64,000 bases of DNA from Tubulanus polymorphus (taxonomy: Eukaryota; Nemertea; Palaeonemertea; Tubulaniformes; Tubulanidae). This document shows positions 54,596 to 64,000 of this stretch, one piece after another (within the stretch, counting starts at the first letter, position 1; the number at the start of each line of letters is the position of its first letter). The translations under genes were made by a program, and so were the position numbers. The stretch is taken from positions 2,415,631-2,479,630 of the forward strand of contig NC_134033.1 in NCBI RefSeq assembly GCF_964204645.1, given 5' to 3'. A model generated the notes under the pieces. The model saw nothing but the letters and a program-made list of their open reading frames with translations, was not told the DNA's origin and did not search any database.

Positions 54596-54949
54596 ATGGC
54601 ATATCACCTGAACTTATGTTCCTCTTGTTTTCTATCTAGAATGCCGTTTACAGTTTCTAGTTCAAACAGATATTTATCCCATCAGCAGTAATGTCATTAT
54701 TTTGTCCTCGTGGACATAAAGTTCACTATAACTGAAGTCAAGTTCTCCCAATATGAGTTCGTTTGTTTGTTTATCCTGTCGCTGAGTTCGAACACTGCCC
54801 ACACCATCTGATGTAGTCCTGATCATAGTTCCACCATATTGATGACAAACATCCTAAAAATATACATGAAACTTAATAAATTTAAGGCCATCAATCAAAC
54901 ATACAGAGTTAGAGTTAAGTCTAGTTACCGGTGTATCAGAGAAATGGCA

Positions 54950-55560
54950 ATCTAAGGTACCCCCAAAATGAGGGTCAGGGGTCAAATATTTTTGGGGGGA
55001 CCCCTAAATTTTCTAAAGGCCTTGGACCCCAGAATTTTTGAGATATTCAAAAGCTGATTGCAGATTTGGAATCAGCGCCCCTGAAAATAGTAAGGACTAA
55101 AATTTTAAGCAAATCGAAGAGATTCGATTTTTTGGCCAAAAACGGCAAAAATCTAAGGTGTAAGTCCAGGAGTTTTTTTTCGGCGAAAAATTTTTTTTCT
55201 CTGATTCCTTGTAAACTTGGTAGGAAGATGTATTCTGTGGTGTAGATTCCGGATATGCAATCAGATTTTGAATCGGAATTCATCTTCATTGGCAAATAAG
55301 GGTTTTAATGCCCAAAATATGCACCCCAAAAATGGGGTACAAAGTCAAAATTTTTTTTTGGCCCAATTTTAATAAATTTTGGTACAGACATGTTTTTTGG
55401 GGTGCTGATCACGAATATGAAGTTAGTTTTTGGATCTGAGGCCTCTAAAATGAGATATTCAGGATTTTGTGTTTTGACCCTTATTTTCGTCACAAATTTT
55501 GATGAAATTTGGTCCAAAAGTACAATTTCATCTATTGAGCCAAGTATTCAATTAATTTTT
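54950..55560. repeat. Repeat-like G/T-homopolymer region
   Basis: Two diverged units share a homopolymer run followed by gggac or ggccc, gat(t/c)tttgaatc(g/a)g and (a/g)gatattcaaa/g. Looks like an old dispersed repeat. No gene. Confidence 0.4.
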
Positions 55561-55854
55561 AAGGCAGAAATTGATACTCTTACTAAAACCCTGAATTATA
55601 ATTCCTGCCACACAATTACAGGCTGCTATAAATAACTCCATTGACAATTCTTATGACACTCAGTAAACACTATGTTTACAGATAAACTGCTCTCTCATAA
55701 TTGTTTTTGAAACATAAAAGAAATTCTACTCACACAAGTCTCTCCTCCCTTGTCTAGCAGTAATAATAGTCCGCTGAGTTCCACAATTCCACATACAGAG
55801 TTCCACACCTTCAGGAGTCAACCATTGATTATTTTTTACGAGTATCAATCCACT

Positions 55855-56015
55855 TTTAGTCCAGTTAGTCCACATGTAGTTCGGTAAGTTCACATGTAGT
55901 CCAGTTAGTTCACTAGTAGTCCGGTTAGTGCACATGTAGTTCACATGTAGTCCGGTAAGTTCACATATAGTCCGGTTAGTTCACTAGTAGTCCGGTAAGT
56001 TCACTAGTCCGGAAG
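55855..56015 (+). repeat. ~20-bp tandem repeat (agtccggttagttcacatgt)
   Basis: Eight to nine imperfect units alternating cacatgtagt and cactagtagt. Confidence 0.85.
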
Positions 56016-56846
56016 AAGTTGACTGAAGAAGTAAAACTGATGAATTTCAGTCGAAGTCCACATCCAGTATTTGTGATGAAGTTTACCAACGATAGTCGAG
56101 AGAGGAAAACCTGAAATATGAAATTGAAACAGTCTCTAGAGAAACACATTGACAAACTCAAACTCAAACTCTCAGACATACTAGTAAAGGCTTATGCAAA
56201 AGTTTTCACAACTTTACTGGATTAACAGATTGTTTTTACATAACTGATATACTCGGCCACTGTGGGAGTAAGATGGTGAAACTGGTTGAGTCAGCTGGTG
56301 ATGGTAACCTGCTGAACATGTGGAAAAGAGGAGGAATTAACAGGAATAGTAACAACAGCTCATCAAGATTTGTGAAACTATCACCTGCACCATGTCGTGC
56401 ATGCGGCGCCGCCTGGCTAGTGAAAGTGGTTATTGACACTGAGTGCCGAGGTCCCTGTGTTTGTGAGGTCCCCCTGTGTGTCCCTGAGGACATGAAATCT
56501 TGTGAATTCTTATTCTTACGTATGTCTTACTTTAAGCGGCCAAGTGAAAGTGACCACGGCCACAGCAAGGTTACCGTTGGCGTTAAACACTTGACTCCAG
56601 TCCACCGTGGTCCAGGTCCCTGTGTGTTGTGGATGGACGTGTTGTCTGTAAAGTCCCTGTGTCTGTGAGGGCACGAAATCTCATGAATTCTTATCGTTTA
56701 AACCAATATAAAAGTTCGTACATTGGGAATCATTGTGGCTTTAAAGTCTTTATCAATTGAGAGACTTAGTTTCATTGTAAATAAAGAATTAGAGATTGAA
56801 TTGAGCGCGCTCCACAGTGCGCGATTTCGATGTCGACCGTCTAGTG

Positions 56847-57457
56847 CTGCCCCTACATATAACGATAGCGGGGAAAACGTGAACTAACTTAATACTCGCT
56901 TGCCAGAGTCTTCGGACGGCCGTAGTGGACGAACTAATTACCGATTTGCGGGCCGGATTCCGAGGGAATTCTCCAAATCTTACAACTGCTCTGAAACGTT
57001 TGAACCAAACAATTATTCTATAAGAGAATTAACCTTAAAAGAGTGAATTTGAATCAGGATATTTTTAGTATCGTCTGGCAGAGAGCGACAGGTGTTTGAA
57101 TGTTCCCTGATTATTTGCGCGCAATTAAAATATATCGAAGAAAAAAATATGGAAATTTTGTCAATTCAGATGATAAATTATCATTCAAAAATATAAATGA
57201 ATAACTTATTCTGAATATAAATACTAATTAATTGATAAGAAAGTGAATTTTAGCTATCAAAATTGAATATCGTTACCTAAAAAATAAGAAAATTTCATTA
57301 GAAAATTATAAAGTATTCATAGTATCATATTTAATCAGAATTAGGCGCCACACTGGTCCGTATTGTACGTAATGGGAAATTCATATTCCGGCGGCGCTAT
57401 TTTAGTTCACAGAAATTCCGCTGTCGTTATTCATAGGGGCAGCACTGTACGGTTGAT
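56847..57457. mobile_element. DNA-transposon-like element with ~30-bp terminal inverted repeats
   Basis: agtgctgcccctacatataac at the left is mirrored by ttattcataggggcagcact at the right, with similarity continuing inward (gatagcgg, gtgaacta). The 610-bp interior is AT-rich without coding potential. No convincing target duplication was found. Confidence 0.6.
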
Positions 57458-58500
57458 ATCTAACCCAGCCTCGCAATCTTACTGTGGCATGCAAGTAATA
57501 CAGATATTTTTTTAGCCGAATTTCGTTCATTATTCACCACGATTCCGTTTTCTATGAATAATTCAATTAATTTTTAAGCTTTTGGAAAGGGGATCTTCTT
57601 TTTAAAACGATTTTCAAGCCATTTTTGATAGAACTCTTCTGTCAACGGAATCTAATTGCATAAAGCAGTAAAGAGGTAGACTCACATGCCACAGACAGAA
57701 TCTAAAGCAAATTAAATTTTATTCTCCAAAAAAGTGCATTCATCCAACGCTATCATCAAAGTTGCAGCACGTGAACCATTAAACCTCCTATTAAGGTCGA
57801 CCCTTCTTGGTCAGGGTTAAAATCAAACTCTCCCAACCACAAATTGGTGCAAACAACTGGAAAAACTTCAGTTGAACATCGTTAATACGACAAATCTGTG
57901 TAAAGACGAAACCAGTTTGATTCAACAATTGCATCCCACAAGATTCATATCAACGAGATTCCACTTAAACTAGAACAGAAAATCAGTTACAACCACCACA
58001 AAATTAGTGAATAATCAATTCATTGTGAAATTTATTTATTTCAGTGAAAAATGTGCATCAGAGTTAAATATCAAATAAAAGTCTTGCATAAAGCGAACAT
58101 GTGATCAACTCCGCAATGAACTGACTGAACTAACCCAGGAATCGAAAACTGAAATCATATTTACAATATCAGATATCAGATTTATGATGCATCAGTATCA
58201 CACATGTTGTTTCTGGTGCGCTATGTTATTACAGTACAGTAGAGTCTGTTCCTAACTTGAATCAATGTGATACCAGTGATATCCCATTGACTGATGATTC
58301 AAGTTCTGTGGTCGAGAATTAAAACCTAGCAATCTAACTCGGAAATGTCTAAAAACTCCTGGACTTTTGTCGAATTCAGACGGAAATGAAATTTTCTGAC
58401 TTTCTAATCGAATTTTCTGATCCTCAACTTAGATTTTTGCTTAGCAAGTATACATTTTGAGTGAGAGATGCTTTAGGAGTGTTTTAAATCTAGAGAAATT
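57458..58500. other. No gene seen
   Basis: AT-rich sequence with no open frame over about 60 codons and no repeat recognised from elsewhere in the window. Confidence 0.5.
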
Positions 58501-58509
58501 GAGACTTAC

Positions 58510-60650
58510 CTTAAACGGAAAGAATTGATCTAAATTGCGTGTGATTTATGAAAATAAAGTTTTTGTTAAGATATATGCGTGAATCTAGTTCTAATTCGGT
58601 TTAAGAACTTGAAATCCCAAACGAATGAGTTTCCTTAACACCGAAAACTCTCGAAGTTCGAGGAAAAAGGAAAAAGGAAATTGATTAAGGCAATGAAGAA
58701 TCTACGCCTGGCTCAACCCCGTGTGAGCTTGTGAATTCGTGAAGGGTTTATGAATTACATTTATGAATCGCCTAAATAGAATTAGAATTTACAAATAGGT
58801 CTGGGTTACTTGCATTATCTTTTGATTTATGTTGGGATGAATTGCCATTGAAATAGGATAGAATTTGAACTGGACTCTCATCAGATATTTGAACCTAGGC
58901 ATCTACAGATCGCGAAGAACGTGTAAATGGGGTTCGAACCTACTGTTGTTAAGGATCAGTGATCAATGAGAACTCCGAAAAGGCGGTTGTGACAAAGGAT
59001 TTAGACCCGTTTACAATAATGATTGCATAAAAGTCATGGTACATTCAGCATTTTAAAATTGATTCTAAACAGTATTTTGAATTAATGCAGGTATCAATCT
59101 GCTGTCGGAACCATGAATTCATTAAAATATCACAAACCTACTCAATATCGGGATTTCACATGTGATCAGTGCTTCACCTGAGACATTTCTAATTGAAAAT
59201 GAACTACAAACACCAGATATTAGACATTTTATCAGCTCACTTTCAAAAACTGATCGCCCACACTTCACATGTGTTCAGAACTTCAGACGGGGCATTTTCA
59301 ATCATTTTGCAATGGGGCAATATGGCAGGCGAGGATCCGCCAGGTGTCGCTAGTAGATAGTTGGTCGTCCACGTTCGATTTCGTTTACATTTCAATTAAA
59401 CCTAAATTAACTTTTCTCTTCGATGAATGAATCATTTTTGGAAACTTTACCGATATCCGATTAGAAGAATGAAAGTATTGTATATTGGTAGTATATGGAT
59501 TGAGGAGTTCAAAAATCCAGTTCAAATGTCATTGAAAATGAACTAATTTTGACAACGAACGACCTACTGCTTGTCGCGCCATCTGATGGTATAGCTGGTT
59601 TTGCGGGTACCCCATTGGTAAATGTCTGATGGAATGGTTCTTGGTTATACGTTGATACCTGCACTACTGTGGACCCTCGTTATCACACAAACTGTATTGG
59701 TTTGACTATTTCAGGTGGCTAAACACTTCACTTACCTGCGGGAACACGACATTGTCAAATGTATCGGTATCGGAACCTTGAACCAGCGGAGAGAAGTCCT
59801 TATACAGCACCAGCAGATGAACATAGCCTCCTTACAGCATCTCAACTTTACAGGGTGGTTCTTAGAATACGCAACAGATCTACGATTAGTTTTAAACCGT
59901 TGTTGATAAACCGATAAACACGTTTCTAATTGCGCCAGGTCACAGCTTATTCACTTCAATATATTGTACTGTGGTTTTACGCATGTAACTGAGCATGAAT
60001 TGATTGATTAAAGAAACTCTAATTTACACTCGTCGCAGATTTGACTAAAATGACACAACTAAACACAAAACAAAATGGTTTCTATATTGGTTTATTCAAA
60101 ATATTACAGTTAATTCGACTGTTAAAACGGTTCCAGCAATCCTATTATTTATGATGAGGCTCTGCTTAGCTTTATCTTTGGAGTTGCCGACATCCCCGCT
60201 GATCATCCAGGTCCCAGTTACACGGACAATATTGCAATTATTGAATTAATAGTGTCAAAAGGCTTTGGGTTATAGGTGGACGAGGTGGACATCTTGCTGG
60301 AAGCAAGGAGCATCTCTCGGTGAAAGTCTGTTTCTAACCTCAATCAGTCTGTGGGCTGGAGCGCCGTCCTGTGCCCACTAGGTACTCTCCAGGGTCACCA
60401 GAAAAAAGACTCTACGACAAGTGTAAATTAGCGAAGGCGACATCTGTTGCATTTTTTAGAACCACCCTTTGTAGCAACCGCGATCTCCGAACCCGGAACG
60501 TACAATTAAACTTATTACAATAAGAAGCCATTCCGTGAAATAGTCAAACCCGAACTTCATATTGATTTACTCGTTATAACCCGATTAATCGTCCTTGACC
60601 GATCAGATATTTGAGACATCATCTGATATCAATAATACACAATGGCGCTT
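58510..60650 (+). pseudogene. Duplicated block, copy C
   Basis: Direct relative of copy B and inverted relative of copy A. A probable former exon at 59716-59817 reads VAKHFTYLREHDIVKCIGIG then NQRREVLIQHQQ, preceded by tatttcag. The homologue of the third copy-B exon (FLTSISLWAGAPSCAH, about 60333-60380) is cut by TAG. The copy carries a 109-bp minisatellite at 59150-59300. Confidence 0.4.
59150..59300 (+). repeat. 109-bp minisatellite, about 1.3 units
   Basis: cacatgtgatcagtgcttcacctg, caccagatattag and cacttcacatgtgttcag in the usual order. Confidence 0.75.
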
Positions 60651-61009
60651 TTTTAGTCCTGATGACGACTTCAGAACGTAAATATTTCATCAGCTCGATT
60701 GCGCATTCATCCAAAAACACATGGAAACAATAATTATACATGATTTTCAAAATGATTCGTTATAATGATTGTAAATATTTAAAAAATCAACCCAAATTTG
60801 AGGTATATATGCGACAAACTTTTCACAAACCTTCACCCGACTCCTCTTAGGTGCCCTTTACATAGTCTAGCCCACCTTCCTATACTGCCGAATTGCCCGT
60901 GTGTGGCTAGTATCTGAACGCATCCCGGCAGAGCCTCTCCCGAAAATCAACAGACTCAGTCCAACAAACTACCATACATCCGTATGACCCGTATTTTCCT
61001 GTTCCAAAT

Positions 61010-61100
61010 CATACAGTCGAGCTCTAAGCCATCAGTCAGGTTGGCAGCCGTGAAGGTTCCCGGCTGTGTAGGGTTCGATTCCCGATACAGCGCGGATGTT
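61010..61100 (+). mobile_element. tRNA-like SINE head
   Basis: A-box-like gagctctaagccatcagtc and B-box gggttcgattccc are in tRNA-like spacing. No tRNA fold with a proper acceptor stem. Confidence 0.4.
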
Positions 61101-61719
61101 GTCAATGTAAGTGAATATATACATATGAATAAATGATATATACGAATATTGATATTGTGTTCAAATGTGTTTCAAGTTTGCTCAATGTTTCTACCTTCAG
61201 ATTTCAGTTTCCCCTGCATAAGTTTTGCTAAACGTGTTACATGTATCAATGAATGCATCGAATGAAAAGTTTACGAATAATATATTTTCCAAATAATCCA
61301 CAAATATTGTTATGAAATTTTCATCTCGCGTCCAAATATGTGTAAAATCTAATGGTTTTAGTCTCAGACGATTGAACGGGTTGCAACAAATACACTTAGT
61401 TTGTAAAATCCAATATGCAATAAAGCAGTCAAAACTATAAGTTGTTGAAGTACCGATAAATTGTTAGACTCTTTTTTACTCTTCGAATGGTTTCAAGTGG
61501 AATAAACACTTCGAACACAATAATTAGAATCATTACATTCATCGATGCCCTTGAAATTTAGGAATTCAAACACAAATCACTGGTCACCTTCGATTCGAGT
61601 TAAGATTGAGTCTACTGTATTTCAGTTTGCCATAACGAGGGTCCATCTGTTTAAAACTAAGATTAAACCTAACCTAACCTTAATTTCCTAAAGAAAAACT
61701 ATTCAAAATCTCTACTCAC

Positions 61720-61932
61720 CGATTTATATCAGCAGTTTTTCGATTATCTTTTCCTTGAATTGATTTCAGCTCACAGGAGTCATCTATCAGACCAGGTTGT
61801 CTTAGACAGCACACACTTGATGCAATCAGGTCCTGATGAATGAGGCAGTTCTGGAATCTGGAAACTGTATTAATTTGACGGTTTAGTCAACACGCATTGG
61901 CAGCAATCAGATCCTGCACAGGACGGTCGTCT
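61720..61932 (-). ncRNA. Mini-exon-like unit III, minus-strand set
   Basis: Minus strand: ttttcag acceptor at 61933 on, donor GTGAGTAGAG after 61720. Contains two internal repeats with gatctgattgctgcc and gacctgattgcat, like 46777-47080. Confidence 0.35.
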
Positions 61933-62024
61933 CTGAAAAAGCAACCAAAGTTTAATAAGACTTGAGTCAGCTTGAATCCGACCTAACTTAAGTTTGAAAT
62001 TTAGAAGTTAAAATGTCTGCTCAC

Positions 62025-62177
62025 CAATTCATGAGTGGAACTTCATGGATTATTTCGATCAGTTATATTTTCCTTGGAAGATGTGACACTCAAGCTACAG
62101 CACTGATATCTGTCCGGTCTTGTTGGTCCAGTCAGCAAACATTTACAGTAATCAGTTCCCAAGGATGTATATCTTAT
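62025..62177 (-). ncRNA. Mini-exon-like unit II, minus-strand set
   Basis: Acceptor ttttttcag and donor GTGAGCAG on the minus strand. The 153 nt match the second half of 46777-47080, including gtgctgtarc, catcttc and taactgatcgaa. Confidence 0.4.
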
Positions 62178-62268
62178 CTGAAAAAACGTATTGATATCAA
62201 TGATGATTTTCAATTTGACTGAAATACATGCACATTGTAATCAGTTAAAAACCTACAAATCTACTCAC

Positions 62269-62386
62269 CAACAATTTCTGTGTGAAGCATCATGGATTAT
62301 CTCAAAAATGTCTGGAGTTCACAGCGTCGGTTTACTCAGCTTCCGGGTATTGACAGCAATCAGGTCCTCAGTGAGGAATGGCTGAT
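62269..62386 (-). ncRNA. Mini-exon-like unit I, minus-strand set
   Basis: 118 nt between a ttttcag acceptor and a GTGAGTAG donor. Same length and splice signals as 46547-46664. The best frame (QPFLTEDLIAVNTRKLSKPT) is close to the plus-strand version and stops soon after. Confidence 0.4.
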
Positions 62387-62720
62387 CTGAAAAACAACAA
62401 TTTCATATTTCAGTTTCGACTGCAAGAATCAATGTTTAAGTTTTAGGTTGGATTCCCGAGTGAGATCCCAGAGACAGGGAGTCAACTAGACTAATCTATC
62501 CACGAGATGTGAACTATCGAAAGCATCCCTCGGCAACTTCGCAAATCAGTCATTTAATTAGTGGACCTAATAATTGATAAAGATCTTATAGATCTCCCTG
62601 TTTACTAACCTAACCTCACGTAAGGATTGGACTTATATGCGCGTGTATAGTGAATTCAACGTATGTTACGAACACGTATTACACGATTTCAAAGACCGAG
62701 GACAATAACAGGACACAATA

Positions 62721-63735
62721 GTTAGTTAGTTAGTTAGTTAAGTTTATTTACTCCACAATTATACAATTGCACAGAGCACAAAATTAATTTACAATAGACA
62801 TTGCAACATTTAACATTAGAAATGTATTAAACATTGTCGTATATACAACGCCAATTTTTTAAGAGTTTGGCAATTTGAGTTGAACAAATCATACAACTTT
62901 ACGTTATTGGGGAATCTCCAATAACGCTCCGGGATATATCTAGCTCTGGATTCCTGGAAGTACGGGCAGACGAGTAAAAAGTGATATTCATCCCCCACCG
63001 CCACTAAATCACACTTTTGGCACAGCCTATTGGCACGGGCAATTCCACGCCACCGCCCAACTTCCACCGGTAGCCTGTGAGCTGAGCATCTAAATCTACA
63101 TAAAGTTAACCGGTCCCTAGGGGTTAATTCAGTTAGATACTTTTCCATTTCGAAACGGCATTTGATTGTTAAATACGTAACAGCCATAGTGGAATCAGTA
63201 AGTTTTGCATGCCAGACTTGCATAAACTGATCCTGCAATCTCTGTTTAAGAATCAGACTCAAGTAATTCACGTTTGGAATATTTTGATTTTCCCAAATAT
63301 ATCCGAGCCCATTTCGGAGCAAAATGTTCTTCACAGAATCCATCCAAGAGTTAGCTTGACCATCAATATAGCTATTATAAACACAACTGTAAACCTTTGA
63401 CGATAATTTATCATCAGTTATTAATTTTGCCCAAAAATTTACAATTCTAAGCTGTACGTAAACTTCGAGAGGAAAACGACTCAGTTCTCCATAGACAAAT
63501 GAGCTATTAGTAGATTTCTTTAACTTGAGTAAATATTTAAAAAATTTCAGCTGCACGCACTCAAGAACTCGGAGATTTTCGTAACCCCAAATTTCACAAC
63601 CAAATAATAGGATTGGTAATACCATGCTATCATATAACTTTAAACTAACATCAACGTCGAGTGAATATTCGCTAACCTTTTTTAAAACCTTTTTTAAAAC
63701 AGAGAACATAGCCCGCTGTGCTTGGTTTGCTAACG
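62721..63735 (-). mobile_element. 5'-truncated LINE insertion
   Basis: The 3' end is a (TAAC)n tail at 62721-62740 on the minus strand and the 5' end is cut within reverse transcriptase. ATA flanks both sides (62718-62720 and 63736-63738). The uninterrupted target survives at 46297-46299 in the other arm of the inverted duplication. Confidence 0.8.
62816..63709 (-). pseudogene. LINE reverse transcriptase C-terminal fragment (297 aa)
   Basis: Open frame covering the end of a non-LTR retrotransposon polymerase. It begins after the catalytic palm, in the thumb region (SLKLYDSMVLPILLFGCEIW), and ends with the C-terminal zinc-knuckle-like segment (CQKC...EYHFLLVCPYF). The catalytic YxDD motif lies in the missing 5' part, so it cannot be active. 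Clade is not assigned. Confidence 0.85.
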
Positions 63736-64000
63736 ATATGAACTGAGTTTGTCATAATGCGGTTCAATGGACACGAGAACCACTGGCTAGATAATACCGG
63801 ACTGACCCTGTTAATATGTCAACTTCAATATCGTAACTAATATATGAAGTAGATATAATATCAGATATTCTCTAACAGTCCTCGTTAAAATGATAGTTAT
63901 ATACAGTTATTTAAATCCTTTCAAAATGGGAATAACAAGAAAAACCAGATTGCAATTCAATCTATCGACAATCACATTTCCATGGTTTATTATTCGGATT
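63736..64000. other. Flank of LINE; no gene seen
   Basis: 63736-63800 is the reverse complement of 46235-46300 (gcggttcaatggacac). The rest has no feature. Confidence 0.45.

Noticed and set aside
54332-54607. Minus-strand frames rich in Ser and Leu
   Set aside because: Translation of a GA-rich tandem repeat; no domain or start support.
56273-56668. 131-codon open frame rich in Cys and Pro
   Set aside because: Contains internally repeated gtccctgtgt DNA and no recognisable domain; likely chance.

Overview
This window is from an intron-rich animal genome, most likely a marine lophotrochozoan such as a mollusc, annelid or brachiopod. The evidence is GT-AG multi-exon genes, intronless rhodopsin-family GPCRs, a ShKT/sushi receptor and a very dense load of MITEs, tRNA-derived SINEs, minisatellites and hammerhead-ribozyme repeats. 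The species cannot be named from sequence alone. Exon boundaries were read by eye, and reading phase was checked across every junction of the multi-exon genes.

Layout. 1-13.1 kb (+): the last 18 exons (1,014 aa and stop) of an axonemal inner-arm dynein heavy chain, best matching DNAH2. Its introns hold TTAA-flanked MITEs, tandem repeats and a ribozyme foldback. 13.4-14.05 kb: a 40-bp minisatellite element. 14.7-21.16 kb (-): a complete 12-exon UPF3 gene (584 aa), tail-to-tail with the dynein. 22.4-25.6 kb (+): a two-exon secreted PAN/apple-like protein (304 aa). 27.4-30.1 kb (+): two tandem, nearly identical intronless GPCRs. 32.7-40.2 kb (+): an eight-exon type I receptor with ShKT, four sushi domains, a membrane helix and a tail with two YxN motifs; one intron holds about 40 copies of the 40-bp minisatellite. 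41.5-42.5 kb (-) and 43.8-44.8 kb (+): two further GPCRs. 44.8-45.4 kb: a third 40-bp minisatellite element, inverted and bounded by 15-bp terminal inverted repeats.

46-64 kb holds no confidently intact gene. It is an imperfect inverted duplication about 17.5 kb long, centred near 54.3 kb, containing three copies of an unrecognised sequence block, two oppositely oriented sets of mini-exon-like repeats, a LINE whose empty site survives in the opposite arm, a composite foldback and many minisatellites.

The most notable signals are (i) three foldback insertions, each flanked by an 11-13 bp target duplication and carrying hammerhead ribozyme cores, one of which landed across the stop codon of a GPCR; (ii) the three-copy 40-bp minisatellite mobile element; (iii) the ShKT-sushi receptor with a predicted Grb2-type tail; and (iv) the 17.5-kb inverted duplication with conserved mini-exons. 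The linked genes (cilia motility, NMD, chemoreception, innate-type receptor) show no obvious shared pathway.
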